A stretch of 64,000 nucleotides of DNA from Marivirga aurantiaca (GCF_016679925.1 NZ_JAEQBW010000002.1:62001-126000); one strand, 5' to 3'; counted from the first letter of the stretch, positions 46,761-55,658 are shown. A program made the numbers and translations. Notes: generated from the letters alone by a model not told the origin.

Positions 46761-48632
46761 CTAAATCGTTAAATCTTTTTTTAATTGGAATGTATTATTC
46801 GTATGACCAAGGAATAATCTTGCATAAATTCGAATGACTGCTATACCATTCACAATGAATGTAGAAGCAAATAGAATAGCTAAAATCCACTGGTCTTCTT
46901 GGATGTGTGTTAAAACTAAATCTTCGCCTAAAAATGAACTAGTGATAGGAAAACCGGCTACACCAAGGACACTGAGTAAAAACACAATACCTAAATTTGG
47001 GTATTTCGTTATGAGCCCATGAAATCTATTCAACCCGATTGATTTTCCTTCTCTTTGATGAATAATTTGTAGACAAGCAAACCCAATGATGCCCGATACC
47101 AAAATACCACTCAGATAAATTCCTGCTTCTTTTAAGTTCAAATGGTCATTGAAGGTGATGGATAAATCGATGAAGAAATGTGCGAACACAGATAAAGTCC
47201 AAGCCAGTCTTGCACTACTTCGTTCATTGTACGATTTTGCCACGAACAAAAACGCAATCAATAAGGTGGCAACAGCCAAATAATATTTAAAGAGCGTGTA
47301 ACTATTCTCATCAAAATAGGCCATGTACATACCCAAAACATAAAGTGGAATGAGAATCCAAAAAACAGTTCTAATGGTAATAAAAGCTATAAGAGAGCGT
47401 ATTCTTTTCAAAGGTTTAAAAACAAACCTAAAAACCAGGTTTTCCAGATACCACTCCTTGAGAGATAGCAGATAAAATGCCTTTTTTAGGTGCTCATAGC
47501 GACTCAGTTGTCTGGTCTCTTTTCCTTTTTGAAAAGTAAAAAATTGCTCTTTTATTAAATAAGATACCACAGAGGGTGAAATCAATAGTTGGTAACTTCT
47601 CAAGAATGCATTTCCTGCAAAATGAATGAGAGCTAACCATTCTAAACCTAAGGCAATTTCGATAAATATAAGGCCTATTTGGCTTGAGGAACTGTATGCG
47701 ATTTTACCCTTTATAGTAGTTTGCACGCTTGACATATAATGACCAAGCAAGGCAGTGATGAACCCAACCAAAATAATCAGAATGACGATAGAGGTTTGCT
47801 GTTCCCAAAAAGGATGCGTACGTAATAAAAGAAATGCACCCATGTGGACGGACAATGCCCCGTAAAAAATAGCACTTGAGGGCGTGGGACCCTCCATCGC
47901 TCTCGGTAGCCAAGTAGTAAAAGGGAATTGAGCTGATTTGGCTGCCGCTGCCAACAAAAGCATAATAGAAATAAAAATGCCTACTTCGCTGTGTGAACTT
48001 AATTGCTCATGCACCAAGTCGTAGTTATGTAAGGCTTTAAAAGTGATGTTTTCATGCCATAAATGATGGCTCATCCACATAGCTAAAAGCATTCCAATAT
48101 CACCTAGGCGATAAATCGAGAAAACCTTAATGGCATTCTTTACGGGTAGGTAACGCAAGCGATAAAAGGCGATTAACAAAAAGGAGGATAACCCTAGTAT
48201 TTCCCAACCTATAAATAAGGTCTCAAAATTCCCGGCTAAAACCACCACAATGTATCCTAAATAGAAAAACAGGATATTATTAAAATATCTTTTATAGCCA
48301 GATTCTCTGTGCAGATATATGCTGCTAAACCGAACTACCAAGAAGGAAAGCAAGGCACCCACCAACAAGAATACTGCCGTAGTACCGTCAAAATATAGGT
48401 CTATAAAAAAATTAAATCCTTCATCTTGGTATAGAGTAACTTCTCTATAGTTAACGGCTATTCGCTTATTGAATAACCAATATCCTGAAAAAAAGAATGC
48501 ACACAATAAATTGATACCTGTGGTCAAAAAAGCTGTTCTCGCCAGCCATTTTTCGTTGGTTTTTGGCAAGATTAGGCTTATTAAAAAGCCAATAATCGGA
48601 ATAATTAATAAAACGATGATATACTTTTCCAT
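46761..48632 (-). CDS. dabB: DabB-like proton-conducting membrane subunit (NuoL/MrpA-related)
   Basis: 623 residues, highly hydrophobic, of the NADH-quinone oxidoreductase chain 5 / antiporter-like family. Landmarks are GNFETLFIGWEILGLSSFLLIAFY, the IYRLGDIGMLLAMW helix and AAAAKSAQFPFTTWLPRAMEGPTPSSAI (read in pieces), the proton-channel lysines and glutamate region of the family. No other nuo or mrp subunits are nearby. The gene after it in the operon is sulP and the gene before it is dabA (6 bp), so this is DabB of a DAB inorganic-carbon pump rather than complex I. It would conduct cations to energise CO2 hydration by DabA. Confidence 0.9.
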   Translation of the reverse strand: MEKYIIVLLIIPIIGFLISLILPKTNEKWLARTAFLTTGINLLCAFFFSGYWLFNKRIAVNYREVTLYQDEGFNFFIDLYFDGTTAVFLLVGALLSFLVVRFSSIYLHRESGYKRYFNNILFFYLGYIVVVLAGNFETLFIGWEILGLSSFLLIAFYRLRYLPVKNAIKVFSIYRLGDIGMLLAMWMSHHLWHENITFKALHNYDLVHEQLSSHSEVGIFISIMLLLAAAAKSAQFPFTTWLPRAMEGPTPSSAIFYGALSVHMGAFLLLRTHPFWEQQTSIVILIILVGFITALLGHYMSSVQTTIKGKIAYSSSSQIGLIFIEIALGLEWLALIHFAGNAFLRSYQLLISPSVVSYLIKEQFFTFQKGKETRQLSRYEHLKKAFYLLSLKEWYLENLVFRFVFKPLKRIRSLIAFITIRTVFWILIPLYVLGMYMAYFDENSYTLFKYYLAVATLLIAFLFVAKSYNERSSARLAWTLSVFAHFFIDLSITFNDHLNLKEAGIYLSGILVSGIIGFACLQIIHQREGKSIGLNRFHGLITKYPNLGIVFLLSVLGVAGFPITSSFLGEDLVLTHIQEDQWILAILFASTFIVNGIAVIRIYARLFLGHTNNTFQLKKDLTI

Positions 48633-48638
48633 AATGAG

Positions 48639-51131
48639 TTAGTTTACCATTAAAGCAGGTTCTTTTTTGTTGATTACATCCAGTTGGGCTTGCTCATCAG
48701 TCATACGTTTAAGGGATTTGTTTACAGGGGTGTATTCTGAAAAACGTTGTTCACTAAAACGATATATCTTTTTCGTTTCCGGATGAATAGCGGTCAAGAG
48801 TACCCACTCATTATGTACCCATTCTTTGAGTGATTTGTCCTTTGAAATCACGTTGTCTATTACCTCAGGGAATTGTTCAATGACGAATAAGATGCGGACA
48901 GGCTCGTGAATTTCAATCATCTGGCTGGGTAATCCGGTTCTTAAATCTCCATCCACACCAGTATTTAAGCCAAATAACCCTACCACATTATGGGGGAGTT
49001 TTGTGCCTGCGCCTAATTTCTGTTGATCTACTGTTGAGAAATAATACTCCAAATTTATCCCACCACATACAGGTATGGTGGCACTTAAAATGGAGTGCAG
49101 TAATTCTCCATTTTCATCTTGAGTATAATCGTAGGAGTTTAGAAAGGGGCGCTTATCTAAGTACAGCTTATCATACAGGGATTTTCGCCCTATGATGCAT
49201 AATGCATTATCCGTATGGTTCCATTCCGGACGAGGTTCAAATAAGGAAATTGACCGTTTTTTTACCTTGTGATGTACTTTGTGCAAAGATGCTGCACTGT
49301 TTATATTTTCAAATCGGTAGGAGCGTTCCAGCGCATTGCGCATCAATGCCTCTTTGAAAATAGCTTCATTTTTTTGATGAAGTGCTTGCAGTTTTTTTGG
49401 TATTTTTTCTTCATCGTAGAATTCAATTTCGTCCCGGGTGGTATCGTGCATTGCACCCACAAAACAGGTAGTTTGGGGTATGTTCAATCCATTCTGTTGA
49501 AGTATATCACGCACCTCTTTTTTATTGGCCATATAGGCAAATACACGTGCATTTACAGCCCCGGGACGCCCTGCACAAGCACCGCAATCATACCCTGCAT
49601 AATAGGTGTTGTTTACTGAACTTCCTCCATGTCCAACCAAATAAACGATGGGCACAAAGTCTTGGGTCAGCCCGATACTTTTTAAGACTTTCTCAACCCT
49701 ATTAGCCATTTCTACCGGCTTAAAACCTATGTTGCGACCCTCTTCTTGTTCTCCCGTAAAATCAATTTGTAAACCCGCCTGTTTATCCGCATGCTGGAAA
49801 GAATGAACCGTAAGCGGACTTATAGAAGGACGGAAAAGATTGAATAACAACTTCATGGCAGACCAAAAGCCAAGCGTTCCTGAAATGAGACCACCCCAGT
49901 GGGCTTTGTGAGTACTTTGGTGAAAGTGAGGGTCTTTTTGAATGTTCTTCTTTCGGTTTACTTCTTTGATGATATACTTAGGGTCGATATTCGCAGGGCA
50001 GGCAAGCGTTAAAAACTTACCGTTTTCGGGTTGAAAGTAAAATTCTATCCCAAAATATCCGGGTGTACCAAAGGTTTGTGCTGTGGGCGAAAGTGCTTCA
50101 ATATGTCTTCGTAATGAATACTCTCTATCGTCAATACAAAACAACCCTTGAAATGACGGATGTTTAGTCTCAACAAGTTTTTTGGAAGACAGCAGAATAC
50201 CAGAAAGCACGCTATCAAAATAGCTCCACTCAAGTGCTTCTTGCCAAAGTTGTAGCACGGTCTTAATCTCGTGGTAAGGCACCTCGCCAAACAAGTCTTG
50301 AATTACTGCACCTTCATTTTGAATCATCAAAGGCTTCCACATTTCACCGAATTTGTGGTCAAGCGCATCTATCTCCAGCAATAATTCAAAATAAATCAGC
50401 TCTTGTAGACTGATCTTTCTTTCATCGAACAGTGTCTTGGGCTTATGCTCTACAACGCTTACAAAACCAGACCAGCCCGGGTGATTGAACTGCTGCTCAA
50501 AGAGATATTGTTCAAAATATGCCTCATCGCCTACCACAATGGCAAGCAAATCGGCTACTTTTTTCTTGTTCTCTAACAAAATTCTCCTTGCCCTTTTCGC
50601 CTTAAAAAGGCTGATATAGCCATTCTGCTCTAAATCTCGCAGCGAATCGAGAAAATCATCTTTTAGACTGGGGAATTTCCAATCGGCTATACCTTGGTCT
50701 AGATAGGCAGCAAGTAGCCTAAACAATAAAGGGTGCACAACCTTTGGCAAATTGACTTTGTATTGCAATTTCCATAAGTCATAAAATTGATTTAAACGGC
50801 TATGAATATGCTTATTATATTGCTTTTGTAGGAGCTTCTCTTTCCAGTTTTCTTTTTCGCTTACGGTAGAAAAATGGGCATCGATAACTCTATCTAAAAT
50901 TGCAGGGCTAATCATTCCCTTGTGATATCTTTCCCTAAATTCATCGATGCCTATGTAGGTACGATAACCAAAAATCACAGAAGCTTCCCAAAGTGCTTTA
51001 TGAAATTCTTTACTTTGGAAAGCGTGTAACGTATTGTGGTGAACAAAATCTTTTAATGCTGCCTGAGCAGGTAGATAATGTTTTAAATGCTCTAAGGTCT
51101 TATGTTCATCGAAATTTGATGTGTTAATCAT
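48639..51131 (-). CDS. dabA: DabA: probable inorganic-carbon transporter subunit (DUF2309)
   Basis: 830 residues, a peripheral membrane protein of the DUF2309/UPF0753 family. It carries the zinc site of the beta-carbonic-anhydrase-like centre: C332 and D334 in GLFCIDDREYSLRRH, H501 in YLVGHGGSS and C516 in GYDCGACAGRPG. The C-x-D pair and the 15-residue spacing between His and Cys are as in characterised DabA. With DabB it is thought to hydrate CO2 vectorially and trap bicarbonate in the cytoplasm, feeding carboxylating enzymes in heterotrophs. First gene of the dabA-dabB-sulP operon. No regulator gene is adjacent. Confidence 0.94.
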   Translation of the reverse strand: MINTSNFDEHKTLEHLKHYLPAQAALKDFVHHNTLHAFQSKEFHKALWEASVIFGYRTYIGIDEFRERYHKGMISPAILDRVIDAHFSTVSEKENWKEKLLQKQYNKHIHSRLNQFYDLWKLQYKVNLPKVVHPLLFRLLAAYLDQGIADWKFPSLKDDFLDSLRDLEQNGYISLFKAKRARRILLENKKKVADLLAIVVGDEAYFEQYLFEQQFNHPGWSGFVSVVEHKPKTLFDERKISLQELIYFELLLEIDALDHKFGEMWKPLMIQNEGAVIQDLFGEVPYHEIKTVLQLWQEALEWSYFDSVLSGILLSSKKLVETKHPSFQGLFCIDDREYSLRRHIEALSPTAQTFGTPGYFGIEFYFQPENGKFLTLACPANIDPKYIIKEVNRKKNIQKDPHFHQSTHKAHWGGLISGTLGFWSAMKLLFNLFRPSISPLTVHSFQHADKQAGLQIDFTGEQEEGRNIGFKPVEMANRVEKVLKSIGLTQDFVPIVYLVGHGGSSVNNTYYAGYDCGACAGRPGAVNARVFAYMANKKEVRDILQQNGLNIPQTTCFVGAMHDTTRDEIEFYDEEKIPKKLQALHQKNEAIFKEALMRNALERSYRFENINSAASLHKVHHKVKKRSISLFEPRPEWNHTDNALCIIGRKSLYDKLYLDKRPFLNSYDYTQDENGELLHSILSATIPVCGGINLEYYFSTVDQQKLGAGTKLPHNVVGLFGLNTGVDGDLRTGLPSQMIEIHEPVRILFVIEQFPEVIDNVISKDKSLKEWVHNEWVLLTAIHPETKKIYRFSEQRFSEYTPVNKSLKRMTDEQAQLDVINKKEPALMVN

Positions 51132-51224
51132 TTTATTACTTTAAGAATTGTATTAATTAAACAAATGATAATTCAGTACTTTAAAAAAAGTCCGAACAAC
51201 TCATTGTATGCTAAGTATCAATTC

Positions 51225-51626
51225 TTAAAATGAGGGTATCTTCCAGGAATGGAAAAGTTTGTAGAAAGGTGTAATGCTGACGAAAAAGCGGTTATTTATT
51301 GTTTGCCCAATGGCTAACTTACCATTTTTTAATTCCTTATATTCTTTTTTATAGTTGGTAAAAAATTGTTTCTTATTAACTTTCCTCTTGTCTTCTTCTT
51401 CAACTTTTTCAAATCGCAATTCAATGATGTCTGGATTTGAAGAATATTCTTTTAAATTATCGAAATTCTTCTTTAAAATATCTGCAGGTTCTCTGCTGAA
51501 TTCGCTTATGTAAGTACAATCAACACGACATGTTCTGCTATCCAGCTCGATAGGGAATGATGCTACGGGCTTATAATTCCATACTATAAGCAGAAGTACT
51601 AAAGATATTTTTATAAAAAACTTCAT
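51225..51626 (-). CDS. Small exported protein of unknown function
   Basis: 133 residues. Signal peptide KFFIKISLVLLLIVWNYKPVAS, then a mature part with a Cys pair (RTCRVDC) that could form a disulfide, a charged helical middle (FEKVEEEDKRKVNKKQFFTNYKK in pieces) and a short hydrophobic end. I recognise no family. The ATG at 51626 gives a proper signal peptide. TATCTTTG at 51636-51643 (minus strand) is a likely -7 box, so the leader is very short. The gene starts 35 bp after an attC-like site (51661-51858), which is where the first gene of an integron cassette would sit. Confidence 0.65.
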   Translation of the reverse strand: MKFFIKISLVLLLIVWNYKPVASFPIELDSRTCRVDCTYISEFSREPADILKKNFDNLKEYSSNPDIIELRFEKVEEEDKRKVNKKQFFTNYKKEYKELKNGKLAIGQTINNRFFVSITPFYKLFHSWKIPSF

Positions 51627-51660
51627 TGAGAAGTGCAAAGATACTATTTTTTTGGGTGAA

Positions 51661-51858
51661 GCATAACGCTATAGTTATGATGGGCGGGGCTTATAAACAA
51701 CTAAGCTTGCCAACTGCACACAGGCTCAGTATTCCGATAGCTATCGGAATAAATTTAAACATTGTGCCTGACTTTCTCCCAAAGGGATCCCAATGGGGCA
51801 ACTACTATCAAACTTTCCTGTCTGATAAAACCCCATTCATTCATAGGTGTCGTTAGCT
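51661..51858 (-). other. attC-like recombination site 2
   Basis: A 198-bp imperfect palindrome. One end is GCATAACGC (51661), the other CGTTAGCT (51851-51858), and the arms TAACGCTATAGTTATGATGG and the complement of the other side pair over much of 35 bp. A 20-bp perfect palindrome ATTCCGATAG-CTATCGGAAT (51731-51750) lies in the middle. The downstream gene starts 35 bp away and the upstream gene ends inside the site. Confidence 0.45.
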
Positions 51859-52589
51859 GGTGTCTTTATTTTATTAATGTAAAGTTCATAACGGGTTTCA
51901 CCCATCCTGCTCTTTATAAGTTCGTCTGTTTTTTGGTCGTTAACTTTGTCGTATGTAATTGACCAGTCTGGATATCTTTTCAGTTTCAACTTGGAACGAG
52001 TCCATTTCAAAATCTTGTAAGTTTTAATATCAGAACTGTCGTATATCCAATGCCATGTCAAATAAACGTTGCCCGTCAGTCGTGAGGTGTTTGCTGGAAC
52101 TTCTAAATCAATTGGGTCATATCCAATAAATTGAATGCGAAGTGTTCGGTTTTCGCTAGTAATATTTGTTTTAAAAGTTGCCTGACCATTTTCATTTGAA
52201 ACTGTACCTTTTCTTTCGGAGGGAAAGTAAACATTAACACCTGCTAGTTCGCTATCATCTGTCCATTCTCTAATAGTCAGGTTTATTTCTAGACTATCTT
52301 CTGCTAGTTTCTCTTCGGATTCTATTTGTATGTTCTCTTCACACTTTAAGCAGTCCGTAAATTGGAGTTGCAATGAATCGCCAGAAACAACTTCATATAT
52401 TCCTTTCCCAAACCCTGTTCCAGTACAAGTGAAGAATATGTAACTGAAGGTACCGTCTTCTTGAAATTGAAAAATGTCCGATTCAAATCCAATGTCCTTT
52501 TTTGTTGTGAAGTAAGTTCCAGGATGTGGTTCCTGTCCAAAACACAACAAAGTTAAAGATGTCAATATAGTGGTTATAATTATTTTCAT
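51837..52589 (-). CDS. Exported protein with carboxypeptidase-regulatory-like domain
   Basis: 250 residues. Signal peptide with cleavage near CFGQE (residue 18). A first part (about 20-85) has two Cys pairs (FFTCTGTG, FTDCLKCEE). The middle (about 95-165: INLTIREWTDDSELAGVNVYF then SNENGQATFKT and LRIQFIGYDPIDL) is a CarboxypepD_reg-like beta sandwich, common as N-terminal domain of Bacteroidota surface proteins. The C-terminal 80 residues are unassigned. No enzyme domain is visible. It begins 15 bp after attC-like site 1 and its last codons overlap attC-like site 2, so it may be a single-gene cassette. Confidence 0.78.
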   Translation of the reverse strand: MKIIITTILTSLTLLCFGQEPHPGTYFTTKKDIGFESDIFQFQEDGTFSYIFFTCTGTGFGKGIYEVVSGDSLQLQFTDCLKCEENIQIESEEKLAEDSLEINLTIREWTDDSELAGVNVYFPSERKGTVSNENGQATFKTNITSENRTLRIQFIGYDPIDLEVPANTSRLTGNVYLTWHWIYDSSDIKTYKILKWTRSKLKLKRYPDWSITYDKVNDQKTDELIKSRMGETRYELYINKIKTPANDTYE

Positions 52590-52603
52590 TCTTGCTATAT
52601 GCC

Positions 52604-52805
52604 AGCTAACGCGAAGCTAAAATGCGTTTGCTACACTTGGCTGATGAAATACTAAAGTAGCGAAGCCAAATCATAACCACAATTATTGAAAGAGAAATGA
52701 AGGAAAAAATCCTGAATCTAAATGAAATATTAAGTTTGGCTTTGTGGAGAAATACCTTCACTCTTTACTAAAAGCAGTAAGCAAGTGCAGCAGCAAATGT
52801 TATGC
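52604..52805 (-). other. attC-like recombination site 1
   Basis: A 202-bp interval bounded by AGCTAAC (52604-52610) and GTTATGC (52799-52805). Inside, GCGTTTGCTACACTTG (from 52624) is complementary with small bulges to AAGTGCAGCAGCAAAT (ending 52798), forming a long stem. The hepT stop codon lies inside GTTATGC and the next gene starts 15 bp past the other end, as in integron cassettes. Confidence 0.5.
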
Positions 52806-53138
52806 ACCTTTTAATGTTCTGATTTCGTCAGCTAAAACAGGAACATTCCTTTGAATTATCCCCCATAACATCTCTGGTTCAACCGAATCGTAAGCGTGTG
52901 AAATAATATTTCTCAATCCAATGATGTTTTTAGAGGCTGAAATTTGAACGTTTGGGTTAGTATCAATGATTTTCCGAATGGCTTCGCCAATGATTTCTAA
53001 ATCCCTCTCTATAGCCCGTTGCAAAATAATGTCATTAGAAAAATTGTTGAAGTCATTTTGAGTTTTCTGCTTAATAGATTCGATCTCCTGGATAACACTC
53101 TCAATGTCTAAAATGTATTTGAGTAGTTTAGGCTGCAT
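52800..53138 (-). CDS. hepT: HEPN-domain toxin, HepT/DUF86 family
   Basis: 112 residues, all helical. The RX4HXY motif of HepT ribonuclease toxins is intact: R76, H81 and Y83 in LRNIISHAYD. The preceding RAIERDLEIIGEAIRKI (41-57) is the conserved second helix. HepT cleaves RNA, and in characterised pairs the MntA partner neutralises it by adenylylating the Tyr of this motif. It overlaps mntA by 11 bases (mntA first). The stop codon lies in an attC-like core, which fits a toxin-antitoxin cassette. Confidence 0.93.
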   Translation of the reverse strand: MQPKLLKYILDIESVIQEIESIKQKTQNDFNNFSNDIILQRAIERDLEIIGEAIRKIIDTNPNVQISASKNIIGLRNIISHAYDSVEPEMLWGIIQRNVPVLADEIRTLKGA

Positions 53139-53436
53139 ACAAATCTACTTTTGACTGGTATACCTCTTTTTTGAGAATTGGGTTCTTCAGTGATTTGGTA
53201 GACACGAGGTCGACTTTTCTATCTAGAATTTCTTGAAGCTGATGCAATAAAGAGAAATAGTTATCAGCATAGTCCAAAACGTCAATATTATCAGAAAAAT
53301 CAACAAGAAGGTCGATATCGCTGTCTTCATTCATAGCATCTTTTGCAGCTGATCCAAACAAAGCAATAGCAACCACATGATGTTTTTTACATGCGTCTAC
53401 AATCTCATGAAGTTTATTTTGAACCAAATCAACCAT
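53128..53436 (-). CDS. mntA: MntA-type nucleotidyltransferase antitoxin
   Basis: 102 residues, a minimal nucleotidyltransferase. The active-site pattern GSX10DXD is complete: G28-S29 in ALFGSAAKD, D40 and D42 in EDSDIDLLVDF, with a further Asp near DRKVDLVS. Members of this type transfer AMP to the HepT tyrosine and so switch the toxin off. It is the first gene of the pair. On the upstream side GGTGCACAACA (53485-53495) mirrors TGTTATGCACC (52798-52808) with one mismatch, so the two-gene unit is flanked by inverted cassette-end-like sequences. Confidence 0.93.
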   Translation of the reverse strand: MVDLVQNKLHEIVDACKKHHVVAIALFGSAAKDAMNEDSDIDLLVDFSDNIDVLDYADNYFSLLHQLQEILDRKVDLVSTKSLKNPILKKEVYQSKVDLYAA

Positions 53437-53651
53437 AATTCAAAGATACATGAAATTTTGAATAATCCTTAATCTATGCTGTATGGTGCACAACAATTCG
53501 CTAAACTCTATAGAGAGTTTAACCACAATATAACAACATTGTGTTTATATATTATTATCAAATGTTCCGAAAAGTTAATTGAATCTGTCGGGGCATACAG
53601 GGTACATTTTATTGAGTGGCACTGCCAACCTATTTCAGGATTAAAAGCTCT

Positions 53652-53851
53652 CCCGGGCGAAGTGATCAGTCTCCCGGCTTAATTTTGCCCGTCCCGGGAG
53701 AGTTAGCAGGCTTCCCGGCTAAGTTGGCACCTTTCCCGGGTGAATATATACCCGTCCCGGGTGAATTTGCGGTGCTCCCGGCTCCCGGGGAACCCCCAAA
53801 GTCTCCCGGGAAGCACTTAAGGTGTCCCGGGAAGCCTGAATTTCTCCCGGG
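53652..53851. repeat. 21-bp phased tandem array of CCCGG(G) cores
   Basis: Eleven CCCGG cores start at 53652, 53673, 53693, 53714, 53735, 53756, 53777, 53784, 53805, 53826 and 53846. Spacings are 21, 20, 21, 21, 21, 21, 7, 21, 21 and 20 bp. Eight cores are the full palindrome CCCGGG, and the sequence between cores is variable. The array ends 19 bp from the stop codon of the GC-rich gene 53871-54569, on its downstream side. Confidence 0.85.
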
Positions 53852-53870
53852 AGAGCATGAAAAAGCAAAT

Positions 53871-54569
53871 TTAACGGTTGTGGTACTTGCTTGTATACCC
53901 CTTTTTCCTCACCTCATCCTTCCAGAAGATGTATTTTCCGGCTTCCCTGATTTCATCTACAGCTTGCTTCAGGTAGGAGTAGGCCTTATCCCGGGTGATT
54001 TTGGGCTGGTTGTCTTCCCTTCTTTCGCCATTGGATTTAGCCAACAGTATGTTTAAGTCGGATGCCTGGCTGGCGGCCTGGTTGAGTTTGTCTTCTTCAA
54101 AATTGATGGCTTGCAACATAGGTAAGTTGGCCATTCCGAGTGCGGAAAGATCACTCAAATCCTGCACCAGGTCGGCATGGCCGCTGCCTTCTTCCACGCT
54201 TTGCACTTTCTTCAGTAAATCGGTACGCTTACGGAAGGCAAAACGGAAGGCGTGTTCCATTTGATTTTTTAAATCGTAGGCTTTCGGGCTTGTTTCGTCC
54301 CATTCCTGCTGGGCTTGTTCTTTGGTGTACCGGGCTTTGTTCCAGGCCGACTGGGCATAGCGCAATGCGCCAATGCGGGCTTCAAGTCCATCAAACAAGG
54401 CTTGGTCCACGCCCACGGCAATGAGTTTTTCCTGGTCTGTCCGACTCCATTCCTGCAGGTCGGAGGCTTCCTGCAAAAATACATCAACAGGCATGTTAGG
54501 GATTTGTGTTTCGGTAGGTAGAAGTGCTTCAATACTGCCTTTTAGGGCTTCAAAATTGTCTTTTGACAT
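53871..54569 (-). CDS. All-helical protein of unknown function, GC-rich island gene
   Basis: 232 residues, predicted helical throughout, with no membrane segment or signal peptide. The core has many Ala, Gln, Glu and Leu (AQSAWNKARYTKEQAQQEWDE), and the C-terminus ITRDKAYSYLKQAVDEIREAGKYIFW is helical and ends basic. I think related proteins occur widely in Bacteroidota accessory regions, but I know no function. The ATG at 54569 is favoured; the frame upstream adds 21 residues rich in Tyr and Phe. Base composition is clearly richer in GC than neighbouring genes, suggesting transfer. A 21-bp phased CCCGGG array follows the stop codon directly. Confidence 0.75.
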   Translation of the reverse strand: MSKDNFEALKGSIEALLPTETQIPNMPVDVFLQEASDLQEWSRTDQEKLIAVGVDQALFDGLEARIGALRYAQSAWNKARYTKEQAQQEWDETSPKAYDLKNQMEHAFRFAFRKRTDLLKKVQSVEEGSGHADLVQDLSDLSALGMANLPMLQAINFEEDKLNQAASQASDLNILLAKSNGERREDNQPKITRDKAYSYLKQAVDEIREAGKYIFWKDEVRKKGYTSKYHNR

Positions 54570-55018
54570 TTTTCCGGGGTTTAGTTGAAAATTATACTGG
54601 TGAAATTTATAAAGGCCAACAATAGATGTCAAGTAAATATTGGTATTATTTTATGTATGTGAGGGGTGAGGTAGATGAAGATGGTTTTGTGGAGTTCTCT
54701 GTCAGATCATTCCTGTTCTTTATTGTTCAAAAAGATGGGGAAAGAGCACCAAAAAATCTACTGGTTCAGATTTCCCGGAATGTAAACTAAGATAGCTCAT
54801 GTTATTTACTGCTCAGAATATTATGGAAACCAGTGCGATAATCAGTGCAAGTATAGCTATCATGTGATTTAATGAGATAATTTATCAAGCTGCCATGATG
54901 TAACGTTTAGTATAAGAATAGTAGTCGACTGTGTTGATCTTTCCTGTCAAATTACAAACATGCTAAGCGAGAAACAACCCCTGAATTTACTACTGAATCG
55001 GCTATTATTTTTACATTG
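54570..55018. other. Intergenic region with attC-like site 3
   Basis: About 450 bp. The right third (54899-55024) is an attC-like palindrome. I see no gene or clear promoter in the rest. Confidence 0.5.
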
Positions 55019-55024
55019 TTATGC
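54899..55024 (-). other. attC-like recombination site 3
   Basis: 126 bp bounded by ATGTAAC (54899-54905) and GTTATGC (55018-55024). TTTAGTATAAGAATAGTAG near the left end is partly complementary to GCTATTATTTTTACA near the right end. The stop codon of the nuclease-like gene (55019-55021) lies inside the GTTATGC core. Its GTTACAT end departs from the GTTRRRY consensus. Confidence 0.45.
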
Positions 55025-55654
55025 ACAGGCATTCTTCAGTATTTCTTTGGCAAACAATTCAGATAAAAAGAAATAGGAAGTAACATCCTGTGGTTTTTCG
55101 GTTTTGGGTTTGTAAACAAATTCAATACTGTCAAAGTCTACTGAAATTAATCCGATATTGCTTTCTTTAAGCAAATTCAAATCAACCCGGTGTATGTATT
55201 GTTTAGGGTAAGCCAAATATGATTTATGAGAAAAAAACTTATACCGTAGTGCTTGATAGAACCCCGATTTCCAGTCTTTGAGTTTTGCTTCTATTGAGAA
55301 TAAATTTTGGGTATGCGATTTATACTTCCTTTTCTGAATAATTTTATTGCCATCCATGCAAATGAAATTTTCACTTTTAAGGCAATTCAATAATTTTTTC
55401 AAACGCATTTTATCAAAACAATTTTCATAAAGCAAATCTGAATTCAATATTTGTTTTTGTTGGAACAAACTCACAAACAGAGACATCATATCGTAACTGT
55501 TCAAAAAAAGGTTTTCTTCATTCATTTCGGTAGTAAAAACCAAATCAGCCACACCATTGCCTGTACCAAATTCAGTGGTAATGTATTGGGTATTGAAAGT
55601 CTTTGTGAGATTTTCAATCAAAACAGGTATCATTTCACTTTCGTATCTAAACAT
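55019..55654 (-). CDS. PD-(D/E)XK nuclease-like protein with winged-helix-like insert
   Basis: 211 residues. The pattern of the PD-(D/E)XK superfamily is visible: E28 in ITTEFGTGNGVADLVF with D37, then E122-A-K124 in FSIEAKLKDWKSG and Q134 in YQALRYKFF, followed by a strand SYLAYP. Residues about 55-112 between the two motifs look like an inserted winged helix (KMRLKKLLNCLKSENFICMDGNK). No Cys cluster or signal peptide. It follows the kinase gene by 4 bp if the ATG at 55654 is used; an upstream ATG at 55711 would overlap the kinase by 53 bases. Nuclease activity is inferred from the motif only. Confidence 0.75.
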   Translation of the reverse strand: MFRYESEMIPVLIENLTKTFNTQYITTEFGTGNGVADLVFTTEMNEENLFLNSYDMMSLFVSLFQQKQILNSDLLYENCFDKMRLKKLLNCLKSENFICMDGNKIIQKRKYKSHTQNLFSIEAKLKDWKSGFYQALRYKFFSHKSYLAYPKQYIHRVDLNLLKESNIGLISVDFDSIEFVYKPKTEKPQDVTSYFFLSELFAKEILKNACA

Positions 55655-55658
55655 TTTC

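Noticed and set aside
46761-48639. Respiratory complex I or Mrp antiporter assignment for the NuoL-like gene
   Set aside because: No other nuo or mrp subunit is present and its direct neighbour is dabA, so DabB is the better call.
53652-53851. CRISPR array
   Set aside because: The conserved unit is only 5-6 bp and the period is 21 bp, far from the 25-40 bp repeats and spacers of CRISPR, and no cas gene is present.
53616-54056. Plus-strand frame encoding a Pro-Gly heptad repeat
   Set aside because: The first half is the translation of the CCCGG array and the second half is antisense to the helical gene. No start signal or family; kept only as one possible reading of the array.
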